Made by a program: the position numbers and the translations under genes. From positions 1 through 64,000 of the forward strand of contig MVRL01000146.1 in assembly GCA_002067705.1 (NCBI GenBank): 64,000 nt of DNA. The letters run 5' to 3'. Of this stretch, positions 1 to 8,430 are shown piece after piece; position 1 is the first letter of the stretch; each line of letters opens with the position of its first letter. A model generated the notes under the pieces. That model saw only the letters and a list, made by a program, of their open reading frames with translations, made no database searches and was not told where the DNA came from. This DNA is from Methanosaeta sp. PtaU1.Bin112 (lineage in GTDB: Archaea > Halobacteriota > Methanosarcinia > Methanotrichales > Methanotrichaceae).

Positions 1-84
1 GCAGTTGCCATACTCATGGATATAGATGAAGAATGGTTGACTGGTAGAAAGTATTTATCTATGGAAGAGGAACAAATCATTTGA
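1..84 (+). pseudogene. C-terminal end of an IS256/Mutator-family transposase (cut by window edge)
   Basis: Frame 1 is open from the first base and ends at a TGA at 82-84, giving 27 residues that include DIDEEWLTGRKYLSME. The pattern D/E-I-x-E-E-W-x-T-G-x-x-Y-L-x-M is typical of the extreme C-terminus of IS256/Mutator transposases. Only the tail is visible, so it cannot be said whether the gene upstream is intact. It would be the catalytic protein of an insertion sequence whose right end lies just downstream. Confidence 0.6.
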
Positions 85-126
85 GGATACGAGGCTTAGA
101 ATTTACAGAAAACTCGGCACACTACC
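85..126 (+). mobile_element. Probable right end of the insertion sequence
   Basis: Directly after the transposase stop codon there is a short non-coding stretch ending in AAAACTCGGCACACTACC (109-126). Read from the outside inward it begins GGTAGTGTGCCGAGTTTTC, which looks like a terminal inverted repeat of the IS256 group. The left end and target-site duplication lie outside the window, so the boundary at 126 is an estimate. Confidence 0.4.
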
Positions 127-196
127 TCCAATGTTGATATAAGTGGGAATTGGAGCTCTGCTATTGTTCAATTTATAAAGACAGATGGAGAAATAA

Positions 197-3100
197 ATGT
201 TCATTCATGCCCGGAAGCAGGCAAAAAACCCGGCTTTGCCAGTTGACGGTGTTCTTCAACGCGAATGCAATGGATGCCATAAGGAGAAGCCACTACTGCA
301 GCCTGCAGCCGCCAGCTCAGCCCCAGAGATAGTGCCGCCCATTGTTCATGAGATGCTGGGTATAGAACCTAGATTTGGACATGACTTTAGTCGGGTAAGA
401 GTGCATACAGATGTACATGTGGCTGAGTCGGTATGGGCGAGGAATGCGCTGGCCTATACAGTTGGACATAACTTGGTGTTTGGCGAAAGGCAATATACAT
501 CGGCGGCAAATAGAGGGCAACAACTAATTATACCCGAATTGTTGCATATTATGAAGAAGAGCCGTGGCGAAACATTTGGCCTGCAGCGACTTCGATCATT
601 TTTCCCGCAAGGTAATTGGCTTGAGCATGAAACCAACTTGGATAGAGACTCAGCTAGACAGCCAGACAGCCAAATACCTATACAACCTATAATTCATAGA
701 AGCAAACAAACTGAGTTTAAGATCTGTGATCCTGAGGGTCAGCATGAAAATAAGTTGGAACCTCTCGAAGACTCCTCATCACAAGGGCCTGAATATCTGA
801 GAAAAGGCTACTGGGAGGGAGAGGACATAATGCATGGCAGCGAGAGGGGTGGATCCGGGCACTTGCGGATAGAGCATATCCTGCCAAAGAGAGCTTTTAG
901 TAAGTCAATACCCTCTATCGTTTATCAAGCAGTGAGTTCAGCTAGTCAGTCACTGACTGAGCCTGTACGTTCCTACTTTGAAGAGCGCCTAGGACACAAC
1001 TTTGTAGACGTGCGCATACATAACGGCAATGATGCGGGGAGGGCAGCGAATGCAATAGGAGCGGCTGCCTTTACAATCGGTAACCACATCGTATTTGGGC
1101 GAGATCGGTATATGCCCAAGACGCATATTGGCCGCAGACTCATCGCTCACGAATTGGCTCATGTTGTCCAGCAAAAGGATGGTTCTGAAAACAGCAGCCC
1201 ACCCGATTCGACTTTTATTGAAGAATCTGCTGACAGGGCGGCGATACGAGCGGAGCTAGGCTTTGGACGTGTGAATATAGAAGGGAGAGCCTCTATAGGT
1301 CTTGCACTCTCGCTCCTGGATCCTCGATCGCTGGATAGCACCTTGGATATACGCACGCTACCAGGAGGCGAGGTAATCGATGAGTACGAAAGAATCCGTC
1401 AATGGCTCTCGGAAAACCAAGAAGATAGCGCTCAACGGGAGCACCTCCTCGATGTCCTTGAGACAGATATAGAGCCTCGTCTGGTTGATGAGTACGAAAG
1501 AATCCGTCAATGGCTCTCGGAGAACCAAGAAGATAGCGCTCAACGGGAGCACTTCCTCGATGTCCTTGATATGTTAGAGCCTATTCTTAATGAGTTCTCA
1601 CCAAGTGCTTCTACCGGTAGGGACGAGTTTGTTGCTGCTTTTAACCGCGAATTTCCGACCGTATTTCATGTTTTTGCCGAGAGAGCCAGTAATCAAGAAC
1701 CTTCGGCCCCTACTCGAAGAGGTCGATTGGGTGAAGCGAGCGGAGAGCAGGTCCCTGCTGATAGGCTATGGAACCTTTTTACTCCAACGCAGCGCGAGAT
1801 GCTAATGGACTTCCACTTGACTCGCCGAATTCCCGAGCGCCTTTTCAATGGAGATGAAGTCGGGAACACTAACGAGGAAATGCGTATCCTCATATCAGCC
1901 GCTATCTTAGCTAGAGGCATATACAGGCCGAGCGAAGGGGCGCACTATCAGAGATTGCATGCACGCATGTGTTGGCATTGGGCGCAGGCTGTTTATCATT
2001 ATGCAGGAGTGACGCCGGCTTCAGGGCCTATCACTCAAGGCGTTATGGGTTCCTTTGATCTATTCGGCGGCATAGCGACTGGCTCATGCCAAGAGCAATC
2101 AGAATATAGCACTCCTCGCGTCAATGCGGAAAATCTCCCACCCACCGAGACACCTGGAGAACTGGGTCCCATCCATGAGGGAACCGGCCAATATGAGACA
2201 CTTCAGGCGGAGTCAGCAGACCCTTTAGAGCCTCGAAGAGTACATAGGCGAGCATCAATGCCTTTCGAGAGATTAATTAATGAACTACAGCCAGGAGACT
2301 GGATTTGGTATTATCCTGCAAACCCTGACTTTGGCGGCTCCCATAGTGCTATCTTCTCCCACTGGACAGATCGGGGAGGAACTACTGAACAACGCGTACG
2401 CTACCATGAGGCCATCTGTTTTAGCCAGAACGACCAATCGAGGGGCGGGAGTGAGCACTCGGTACTTCTTGGAGAAGCATTTGTTGCAGACCAGAACATC
2501 TATCCCGTCACAAATGTTACGAGGGTGAGGCATGAGCCAACGGAATCCCGACAGGTGACCACTACCACAGAGGTCCCTTCAGGCCAAAGGGATCGCCAGA
2601 CTTCAATGCCTAGCATACAAACCCAGAACGAGAATTTCATTATGCAGAGAGCGCGCCAGCATCACCTACGGATAGATCGACAAATGCTGGCTGATTGTCT
2701 AAGGGACTGGCTCAGGGACCAGAACCAGAACTTGATTAGCAGCCTTAGTGAGAGGCTCAGTGACAGGCAACAGATGGAGCTTAGGGATGCCAATCGGATT
2801 GGCGGAGAGATTGGCGAAGATATAGAGGCATTGGTAAGGTTGAACCAGCGTCTATACGGACTGATCACAAATGTAGGGATTCTTGAAAGAAATGAGAATC
2901 AAGCCTATGATGAATCATTTATCCAAAGGCAAATGCAGGCACAAACCCGTTTCAACGAGGAGAGGGCGCAGATTGAACGTGAGATCAACGAGATAGATGA
3001 TGAACTTGAGATGATTCAATTGCAAGAGGGCAGCGCTATGAGTGATCTTAGAGCTATCGATCTCAGTCCCAGGATCCAGCAACTCCAGGGCCAGCTTAGG

Positions 3101-3484
3101 CAAGTATTCAATCGTATACAACACCTTCGAAGCGGTCCTGAACTGGATGATCTTCAGCGCCAAAGGCGAGAGCTCATTGAGGGGATCCAGAATCTTCAAT
3201 CACGGCAACAACAACGTGTTAGACAAGCTGAATTGCGTGAAATCCGTAGAGGGCTCGAACGGCTTCGCAGGGAAGCCCAGCGACTTCAGAACCAAAGGCA
3301 GAGGACAATGGAGCGACTGACAACCAGTGAACGCAACCTTCCCTACGGTTATCTACATCCTGGGCGGCTAAGTGGCCAAGATACCAGTCGATCGACAGGA
3401 CTTCTCAGAGATCTCGATCCCCAACCAGATTGGGATCAGTTGCTTTTGCTGCCACGTTTGAATATACAATGGCCGTCGGGCTAA
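197..3484 (+). CDS. Large multidomain DUF4157 protein, candidate contractile-injection-system effector
   Basis: This 1095-residue protein starts at ATG 197, with GGAG at 187-190 six bases upstream. Seen in order: a short N-terminus with CNGCH (24-28); a first DUF4157 module (about 48-122) whose HExxH site is degenerate (PELLH at 113-117); a second DUF4157 module (about 252-326) with intact HELAH at 318-322; a 36-residue tandem duplication (about 395-458); a segment with Cys592 in a CWHWAQA context and His716 in a GGSHSAIF context, resembling the Cys-His pair of NlpC/P60 or CHAP papain-like domains; and a Gln/Arg/Glu-rich coiled coil (about 800-1065). DUF4157 proteins are known as cargo or toxins in extracellular contractile injection system loci; that link is family knowledge. 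The papain-like call is inferred from motif layout. No signal peptide or structural injection gene is visible, and the adjacent transposase suggests acquisition by transfer. Confidence 0.8.
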   Translation: MFIHARKQAKNPALPVDGVLQRECNGCHKEKPLLQPAAASSAPEIVPPIVHEMLGIEPRFGHDFSRVRVHTDVHVAESVWARNALAYTVGHNLVFGERQYTSAANRGQQLIIPELLHIMKKSRGETFGLQRLRSFFPQGNWLEHETNLDRDSARQPDSQIPIQPIIHRSKQTEFKICDPEGQHENKLEPLEDSSSQGPEYLRKGYWEGEDIMHGSERGGSGHLRIEHILPKRAFSKSIPSIVYQAVSSASQSLTEPVRSYFEERLGHNFVDVRIHNGNDAGRAANAIGAAAFTIGNHIVFGRDRYMPKTHIGRRLIAHELAHVVQQKDGSENSSPPDSTFIEESADRAAIRAELGFGRVNIEGRASIGLALSLLDPRSLDSTLDIRTLPGGEVIDEYERIRQWLSENQEDSAQREHLLDVLETDIEPRLVDEYERIRQWLSENQEDSAQREHFLDVLDMLEPILNEFSPSASTGRDEFVAAFNREFPTVFHVFAERASNQEPSAPTRRGRLGEASGEQVPADRLWNLFTPTQREMLMDFHLTRRIPERLFNGDEVGNTNEEMRILISAAILARGIYRPSEGAHYQRLHARMCWHWAQAVYHYAGVTPASGPITQGVMGSFDLFGGIATGSCQEQSEYSTPRVNAENLPPTETPGELGPIHEGTGQYETLQAESADPLEPRRVHRRASMPFERLINELQPGDWIWYYPANPDFGGSHSAIFSHWTDRGGTTEQRVRYHEAICFSQNDQSRGGSEHSVLLGEAFVADQNIYPVTNVTRVRHEPTESRQVTTTTEVPSGQRDRQTSMPSIQTQNENFIMQRARQHHLRIDRQMLADCLRDWLRDQNQNLISSLSERLSDRQQMELRDANRIGGEIGEDIEALVRLNQRLYGLITNVGILERNENQAYDESFIQRQMQAQTRFNEERAQIEREINEIDDELEMIQLQEGSAMSDLRAIDLSPRIQQLQGQLRQVFNRIQHLRSGPELDDLQRQRRELIEGIQNLQSRQQQRVRQAELREIRRGLERLRREAQRLQNQRQRTMERLTTSERNLPYGYLHPGRLSGQDTSRSTGLLRDLDPQPDWDQLLLLPRLNIQWPSG
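1379..1594 (+). repeat. 108-bp in-frame tandem duplication inside the DUF4157 gene
   Basis: Copies begin at 1379 and 1487. The first 84 bases of each (1379-1462 and 1487-1570) differ at only two positions that I can see, then diverge. Each copy encodes a helical segment beginning DEYERIRQWLSENQEDSAQR. The near-identity at DNA level indicates a recent duplication. Confidence 0.9.
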
Positions 3485-3603
3485 ATCGTATAAAAGGAAT
3501 GCCTAAGCCGCATTCTATGAAGCCAGTGTTGCATTAATTGACAATTGACCTTTATGTCTTTTTATCAGTTATGCGCGAAGGCTCATAAGGTCTAACCCCC
3601 TCT

Positions 3604-3618
3604 ATGAGGTCACCTCAT
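3604..3618. promoter_or_regulatory. 15-bp palindrome upstream of the thermosome promoter
   Basis: ATGAGGT-C-ACCTCAT is a perfect inverted repeat with a one-base centre, about 40 bp upstream of the thermosome TATA element. Its position would fit an operator for a heat-shock or other regulator; no T-tract follows, so it is not an obvious terminator. The function is inferred from position only. Confidence 0.35.
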
Positions 3619-3655
3619 GAGAATTCCTCCAGTTCAGCAGAACCGCCCTGCGCCA

Positions 3656-3667
3656 GATTTATATAGA
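3656..3667 (+). promoter_or_regulatory. TATA-like element of the thermosome gene
   Basis: The AT-rich box GATTTATATAGA lies about 50 bases before the ATG at 3716. A transcript starting about 25 bases downstream would have a leader of some 25-30 bases that includes the ribosome-binding site GAGGT at 3706-3710. Confidence 0.5.
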
Positions 3668-3715
3668 AGTTTAAACAACTGCTATCTGATCAATCAGCAT
3701 TTATAGAGGTATTTA

Positions 3716-5368
3716 ATGTCAGGACAATTCAGCGGTACACCAATATACATTCTCAGAGAAGGCAGCCAGAGGACAGCCGGAAGAGATGCACAGAGATCGA
3801 ACATCATGGCGGCCAAGGCCGTGGCTGGAGCCGTCCGGACCACTCTTGGCCCCAAAGGCATGGATAAGATGCTGGTAGACACCATGGGAGATGTGGTGAT
3901 CACCAACGACGGTGTCACCATCCTCAAGGAGATGGATATCGAGCATCCCGCTGCCAAGATGATGGTGGAGATTGCCAAGACCCAGGACCAGGAGGTCGGG
4001 GATGGCACTACCACCGCGGTTGTGCTGGCTGGAGAGTTGCTCAAGCAGGCCGAGGAGCTTCTGGAGCAGGATATTCATCCTACGGTAATCGCAGCCGGCT
4101 ACAGAGCGGCGGCTGACAAGTCTATGGAGATTCTCAATGCTATGGCCCTGAAGGTCTCGGCAAAGGATGAGGATCTTTTAAAGAAGATCGCCGTCACTGC
4201 CATGACCGGCAAGGGCTCCCAGTCCAACCGCGATGAGCTGGCAGATATGGCGGTCAAAGCCGTTCAGGCGGTTGTGGACGAGGACGGCTCTGTGGATACC
4301 GATAACATCACCGTGGAGAAGAAGGTGGGGGGCGGAATAATCGACTCAATGATGGTGAGCGGGGTAGTCATTGACAAAGATCGGCTGCACCCCAACATGC
4401 CCAAATCCGTCAAGTCCGCCAGGATCGCCCTCCTGAATGCTGCCGTGGAGATCGAAAAGACCGAGGTTGATGCCAAGATTCAAATCACCTCTCCAGATCA
4501 GCTGCAGGCATTTCTCGATCAGGAGGAGACCATGCTCAAGGGCATGGTAGACAGGATCGCGGCCACCGGCGCCAATGTGCTATTCGTCCAGAAGGGGATA
4601 GATGACCTGGCCCAGCACTTCCTGGCCAAGGCAGGCATTTACACCGTGCGCCGGGTTAAGAAGAGCGATATGGACAAGCTGGCCCGCGCCACTGGAGGAA
4701 GGATAGTCACCAGCATTCATGAGATCTCTAAGGACGACCTGGGCAAGGCAGGTTTGGTCGAGGAGAGGAAGGTCTCAGATGAGAAGATGACCTTCGTCCA
4801 GGACTGCGAGAATCCCAAGTCCGTTTCAATAATCCTGCGGGGCGGAACTGAGCACGTGGTCGACGAGCTGGATAGAGCTATGGAGGATGCCCTGCGCGTG
4901 GTTGGAGTGGCTCTGCAGGACAGGCTCCTGGTTGCCGGTGGCGGCGCGCCTGAGGTAGAGCTGGCCTTAAGGCTTAGGGCCTATGCTTCCACCGTCGGCG
5001 GCCGCGAGCAGCTGGCCATCGAGGCCTTTGCCAATGCAATGGAGGTCATACCCAAGACCCTGGCTGAAAACTCAGGCCTGGACCAGATCGATTCCCTGGT
5101 CTCGCTGAGAAGCCAGCATGAGATGGGCTCAAAGACCTCGGGCCTGGATATGGACACAGGCAAGCCTGTGGATATGATGAACCTCGGAGTGGTCGAGCCT
5201 CTGCGGGTCAAGACCCAGGCGATCAACTCCGCAGCCGAGGCGGCAGTCATGATCCTGAGAATCGATGATGTCATCGCCTCCAAGTCGGGCGGACCCGGCG
5301 GAATGCCCGGAGGCGCAGGAGGCATGCCCGGCGGTATGGGCGGCATGGGCGGAGAGGACTTCGAGTAG
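3716..5368 (+). CDS. Thermosome subunit (group II chaperonin)
   Basis: This 550-residue protein folds other proteins in the cytoplasm by ATP-driven cycles of a double-ring chaperonin. The N-terminal segment carries [12 protein letters not shown] and the ATP-site motifs [10 protein letters not shown] and [15 protein letters not shown]; a GGG segment ([14 protein letters not shown]) lies in the C-terminal half. The tail is a Gly/Met-rich repeat ([19 protein letters not shown]), typical of the flexible chaperonin C-terminus. The length is normal for the family. The start has GAGGT five bases upstream. The gene stands alone, with its own promoter and a T-rich stretch after the stop codon. Archaea often carry several paralogous subunits; which one this is cannot be decided here. 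Confidence 0.98.
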   Translation: MSGQFSGTPIYILREGSQRTAGRDAQRSNIMAAKAVAGAVRTTLGPKGMDKMLVDTMGDVVITNDGVTILKEMDIEHPAAKMMVEIAKTQDQEVGDGTTTAVVLAGELLKQAEELLEQDIHPTVIAAGYRAAADKSMEILNAMALKVSAKDEDLLKKIAVTAMTGKGSQSNRDELADMAVKAVQAVVDEDGSVDTDNITVEKKVGGGIIDSMMVSGVVIDKDRLHPNMPKSVKSARIALLNAAVEIEKTEVDAKIQITSPDQLQAFLDQEETMLKGMVDRIAATGANVLFVQKGIDDLAQHFLAKAGIYTVRRVKKSDMDKLARATGGRIVTSIHEISKDDLGKAGLVEERKVSDEKMTFVQDCENPKSVSIILRGGTEHVVDELDRAMEDALRVVGVALQDRLLVAGGGAPEVELALRLRAYASTVGGREQLAIEAFANAMEVIPKTLAENSGLDQIDSLVSLRSQHEMGSKTSGLDMDTGKPVDMMNLGVVEPLRVKTQAINSAAEAAVMILRIDDVIASKSGGPGGMPGGAGGMPGGMGGMGGEDFE

Positions 5369-5379
5369 AGTCCTCGCAA

Positions 5380-5400
5380 TCTTTTTTTCGCTTTTTTCCC
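5380..5400 (+). terminator. T-rich terminator of the thermosome gene
   Basis: Within 15 bases of the stop codon lies a run of seven T, then CGC, then six T and CCC. Oligo-T runs without a strong hairpin are the usual archaeal termination signal. Confidence 0.55.
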
Positions 5401-5476
5401 GAAAAAAATCGATTATGAGAATGGCAAGCAAGCCGAAGGCAAAGGATAATTACACCGCAAGAGACTTTCCTAATAC

Positions 5477-5725
5477 ATGGATCCGGCTGTAGAGACGAAT
5501 CTATCCAAAGAGCCGGTTGAGCCGGTTAGCGCCAAATCCAGAGTTTATCGTCTTTTGGCAGTGATCGAGAAGGACAAAGACGGCTATTTCGCTTTCGTTC
5601 CAGAACTGCAAGGATGCTGCGCTCAGGGCGAATCTTACGAGGAAGCCTTAGACAATATCAGAGACGCCATACACCTTCATGTAGAGGATCGGCTGGATAG
5701 CAGCGAAGAAGTTGCTCAGCCATGA
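5477..5725 (+). CDS. HicB-family (HicB-like antitoxin) protein, orphan
   Basis: This is an 82-residue protein. After about 25 polar residues, the segment from about 27 to 75 matches the HicB fold: a strand with AVIEKDKDGYFAFVPELQGC, then a GESYEEALDNIRDAI helix. HicB proteins usually neutralise a HicA mRNA interferase encoded next to them. No HicA-like gene is visible on either side (the next gene is rubrerythrin), so this is an orphan of a type common in methanogens, perhaps with a different role. The ATG at 5477 has no strong Shine-Dalgarno, so the exact start is uncertain. Confidence 0.8.
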   Translation: MDPAVETNLSKEPVEPVSAKSRVYRLLAVIEKDKDGYFAFVPELQGCCAQGESYEEALDNIRDAIHLHVEDRLDSSEEVAQP

Positions 5726-5828
5726 ATAAGTCAGCCTTACATATACTTTAAGTCGCTGTATGAACGACAGGTTCGATCAATAGGTAGATAAGCAAATAAA
5801 AGTATTTTTGCAAAAGAAGGTTAATCCC

Positions 5829-6326
5829 ATGTCAAACACAGAAAGATTTCTAAAAGAGGCATTTGCAGGTGAATCGCAGGCCAATCGCAAGTACAGCGCT
5901 TTTGCAGCCAAGGCGGACAAGGAAGGATTTGCCCAGGCAGCCAGGCTCTTTCGGGCAGCTGCGGCAGCAGAAGAGGTTCATGCCGCAAATCATCTGCGAG
6001 TCATGAAAGGCATCAAGTCAACCAAAGAGAACCTGCAGGCTGCCATATCCGGAGAGGACGAGGAATGGGAAGCTATGTATCCGGAAATGATCAAGACTGC
6101 CCAGGCGGAAGGCAACAAAGCGGCGGAAACCTCTTTTCACTACGCCAATGAGGTGGAGAAGATCCATTCCCGGCTCTACAGAAAGCTGCTGGGCGATCTG
6201 AGCCAGGGCCAGGAGGCCTTCCCCTACTACGTCTGCCCCTACTGCGGCAACACCGTGGAGAGAGAAGCGCCAGGCGTCTGTCCAGTCTGCGGAGCAGAAG
6301 GCAAGCTCTTCATGAGAGTGGATTAA
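5829..6326 (+). CDS. rbr: Rubrerythrin
   Basis: This 165-residue non-haem iron protein reduces hydrogen peroxide in the cytoplasm of anaerobes. It has a ferritin-like four-helix domain with the di-iron glutamates (EAFAGESQANRKY, AEEVHAANH, a third helix with HYANEVEKIHS), followed by a C-terminal rubredoxin-like domain with the pairs CPYCG and CPVCG. An upstream in-frame TTG at 5808 exists, but ATG 5829 is preferred because AGAAGG at 5815-5820 sits eight bases before it and the protein then begins MSNTERFLKEAF, as expected for the family. Confidence 0.96.
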   Translation: MSNTERFLKEAFAGESQANRKYSAFAAKADKEGFAQAARLFRAAAAAEEVHAANHLRVMKGIKSTKENLQAAISGEDEEWEAMYPEMIKTAQAEGNKAAETSFHYANEVEKIHSRLYRKLLGDLSQGQEAFPYYVCPYCGNTVEREAPGVCPVCGAEGKLFMRVD

Positions 6327-6336
6327 TTCGCCATTT

Positions 6337-6783
6337 ATGTCCAATGGGTGGAAGGATAATTCAATCCGGATCGAACTGGTGCGTTCCTGGCGTGAGGAAG
6401 AGATCGTGGAACTCTATCGGGCTGCAGGCTGGTGGAAAGAGGAGATGGACCCAACCAGAATCAACGACCTGATCCGGGGAAGCTTTCTTTTCGCCGTGGC
6501 GATTGATATTTCTACCGGCAGGGCCGTGGGTATGGGCCGTGTGATATCAGATGGCATTGCAGACGGGTATATTCAGGATCTGGTGGTGCAGAGCGACAGG
6601 AGGAGCTGGGGAGTGGGAAGGATGATTGTCGCCAGGCTTTTGGAGGAGTGCAAGAAGCGAAAAATCACCTGGATCGGCCTGATTGCTAAACCGGGCAAAG
6701 AGGACTTTTACCGGTCACTGGGATTTGCCCCTATGTCCGGGCATGTGCCCATGCTCTTTGCAGAGGAGGGAAGTGGATGCTGA
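6337..6783 (+). CDS. GNAT-family N-acetyltransferase
   Basis: This is a 148-residue single-domain acetyltransferase of the Gcn5 superfamily, expected to move an acetyl group from acetyl-CoA to an amine. The core motif A is visible as IQDLVVQSDRRSWGVGRMIV (Q/RxxGxG/A-type loop) and motif B as KPGKEDFYRSLGF. The substrate is unknown. It lies 10 bp after rubrerythrin and its stop codon overlaps the start of the next gene (ATGCTGA), so the two GNAT-fold genes are probably translated together. Confidence 0.85.
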   Translation: MSNGWKDNSIRIELVRSWREEEIVELYRAAGWWKEEMDPTRINDLIRGSFLFAVAIDISTGRAVGMGRVISDGIADGYIQDLVVQSDRRSWGVGRMIVARLLEECKKRKITWIGLIAKPGKEDFYRSLGFAPMSGHVPMLFAEEGSGC

Positions 6784-7685
6784 GCGCAGCAGACTTCAAG
6801 CCTGTCACCCTCTCGGACCGGGACCTCTTCTTGCACCATTACCAGAGCTATCCCCAGGAGCATAGCGATAATACCTTCACCAACATGGTCTGCTGGAATG
6901 ATTATGCCCATTACAGGTACGCCTACATTGAGGGCTGCATCATCCTTTCCAGCACGATCGAAAATAGGACGCGCTACAGACCTCCCATCGGCCCCAGAAA
7001 TCCGGATCTTCTTGCTGATGTTCTGAGGCTTGCCGCTGGGAGCGATGACGAGCACCCATTTGTAATCCTGGACTCGGATACGAAAGAGTGGATAGCCGGC
7101 ATGTATCCAGACCTGGAGTTCCATGAGGTGAGAAAGTACTTTGATTATGTCTATCTGGCGTCCGATCTGGCTGAACTGCCGGGCAAGAAATACCTAACCA
7201 TCAGACACCAGCTTAATAAATTCAATAAGACCTGCATGCCTCAGCCGGAATCGATCCGCGAGGATAATCTCGGCGAGATCAAGGATTTCCTGGAATTGTG
7301 GTGCGACTGGAAGGACTGCGACTCAGATCCATCACTTGCCAGTGAAAAGGAAGCAGTCATTTTTGCTTTATCTCATTACAAAGAGCTGCAGATCTCCGGG
7401 CTTGTCATCCGCGCCAATGGCAAGATAGGGGCCATGTCGCTCTTCGAAGGATTAAACAAAGATACGGCTGTTGTGCATTTCGAGAAGGGCCTGTCCGATT
7501 GCAAGGGAATTTACAGGGCAGTCAATGCTGAGACGGCCAAGACCCTGGCTAAAGACTATATTTACATCAACCGGGAGAGCGACATGGGGGTGGAAGGCAT
7601 CCGGGAGGCAAAGATGCGATATCATCCTCATCACATGGCAAAGGTACATATGCTCAGCAGGGATGAGATGGAGAAATTCCTGTGA
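6777..7685 (+). CDS. DUF2156 protein (LPG-synthase C-terminal, tandem GNAT-like fold)
   Basis: This 302-residue protein resembles the DUF2156 family, which shares its fold with the C-terminal domain of MprF lysyl-phosphatidylglycerol synthase. Family-like features are the N-terminal HSDNTFTNMVCW segment, a YIEGCIILSS strand, the HQLNKFNK segment and a C-terminal YINRESDMGVEGIREAK. Such proteins may transfer aminoacyl or acyl groups, but the donor and acceptor are unknown here. No membrane segments are visible, so it is probably soluble. It overlaps the preceding acetyltransferase by seven bases, pointing to a shared task. Confidence 0.75.
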   Translation: MLSAADFKPVTLSDRDLFLHHYQSYPQEHSDNTFTNMVCWNDYAHYRYAYIEGCIILSSTIENRTRYRPPIGPRNPDLLADVLRLAAGSDDEHPFVILDSDTKEWIAGMYPDLEFHEVRKYFDYVYLASDLAELPGKKYLTIRHQLNKFNKTCMPQPESIREDNLGEIKDFLELWCDWKDCDSDPSLASEKEAVIFALSHYKELQISGLVIRANGKIGAMSLFEGLNKDTAVVHFEKGLSDCKGIYRAVNAETAKTLAKDYIYINRESDMGVEGIREAKMRYHPHHMAKVHMLSRDEMEKFL

Positions 7686-7715
7686 AAAGCACCATGAAAA
7701 AAAGGAGGCTGCGCT

Positions 7716-8075
7716 TCAATCCATATACTCGGAGACTACTCTTGCCGGAATATTCAAGATTCGCGTGACTATTTCTACGAAAAGATCTTCCTGCTGCATC
7801 CTATCCATTCCGAATTTATCATCCATCGCCTGCTTTTCCATCTCGAGAGCAATAAGCCTTGTCTGAACCTTGGCAACCTTATAGTGATTTCCAAGATCTG
7901 CAATAATATTCATGAAGTACCCGATACTGCGCGGCTTCTCAGATGAAAGATTCTTGATCAAGCCACACTCGACGCAATACGGATGGGGCTTTAATCCCCG
8001 TTCTCTGCCCTCAAAGTAGTAAGGAAGCCAGACCTTCTCTCTGCTGCCGGACATCTTGTGCTCGCAACCGGACAT
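7716..8075 (-). CDS. Small conserved zinc-ribbon-like protein of unknown function
   Basis: This is a 119-residue protein. The reading frame is open to an ATG at 8120, but the ATG at 8075 is preferred: GAGGG lies about nine bases before it and the protein then begins MSGCEHKMSGSREKVW. Cys4, His6 and a later H-P-Y-CVECG could bind one zinc ion. The rest is mainly helical, ending in VTRILNIPARVVSEYMD. I do not recognise the family with certainty. It converges on the DUF2156 gene with a gap of 30 bp. Confidence 0.65.
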   Translation of the reverse strand: MSGCEHKMSGSREKVWLPYYFEGRERGLKPHPYCVECGLIKNLSSEKPRSIGYFMNIIADLGNHYKVAKVQTRLIALEMEKQAMDDKFGMDRMQQEDLFVEIVTRILNIPARVVSEYMD

Positions 8076-8384
8076 CTCTTTTATCCCTCGACTATAATTA
8101 GGGTTAAAGATTCGGTGCATTTAAAACTTTTTGCAGGATGATCGTAGAAGCTAGATGCCTGAAAATGCAGGAAACATTTTCACAATAATGAGCCTTTTTC
8201 GCAAAGTATATCTCCCCGAATTTTGCCGTCCTTAAGAATGGGTCGTATCGATATGAGCAAAAACAAGCGAAATAAATTAATAAATAGTTGTTATATATTT
8301 GATACGATGAAGCAACGAATTATCCACAGGTCGTTTCTGCGCGAATTGAGATAATAATACTTAATTAAATAATAACGGCACGCC
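8076..8384. other. Intergenic stretch between the zinc-ribbon gene and acs copy 1
   Basis: This 309-bp stretch is AT-rich. It holds the upstream region of the zinc-ribbon gene (a minus-strand TTTTAAAT box near 8122-8132). An open frame of 38 codons from ATG 8238 on the plus strand has no ribosome-binding site or recognisable product. I see no further gene. Confidence 0.5.
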
Positions 8385-8430
8385 AAAAAAAAGTGATGAT
8401 ATCCCACTTACTGATCAATGCGTGGGATAT
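8385..8430 (-). terminator. Hairpin plus T-tract terminator of acs copy 1
   Basis: ATATCCCAC (8399-8407) pairs with GTGGGATAT (8422-8430) around the stop codon. On the minus strand a run of eight T (8385-8392 read in reverse) follows. This is an intrinsic-type terminator overlapping the end of the gene. Confidence 0.65.
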
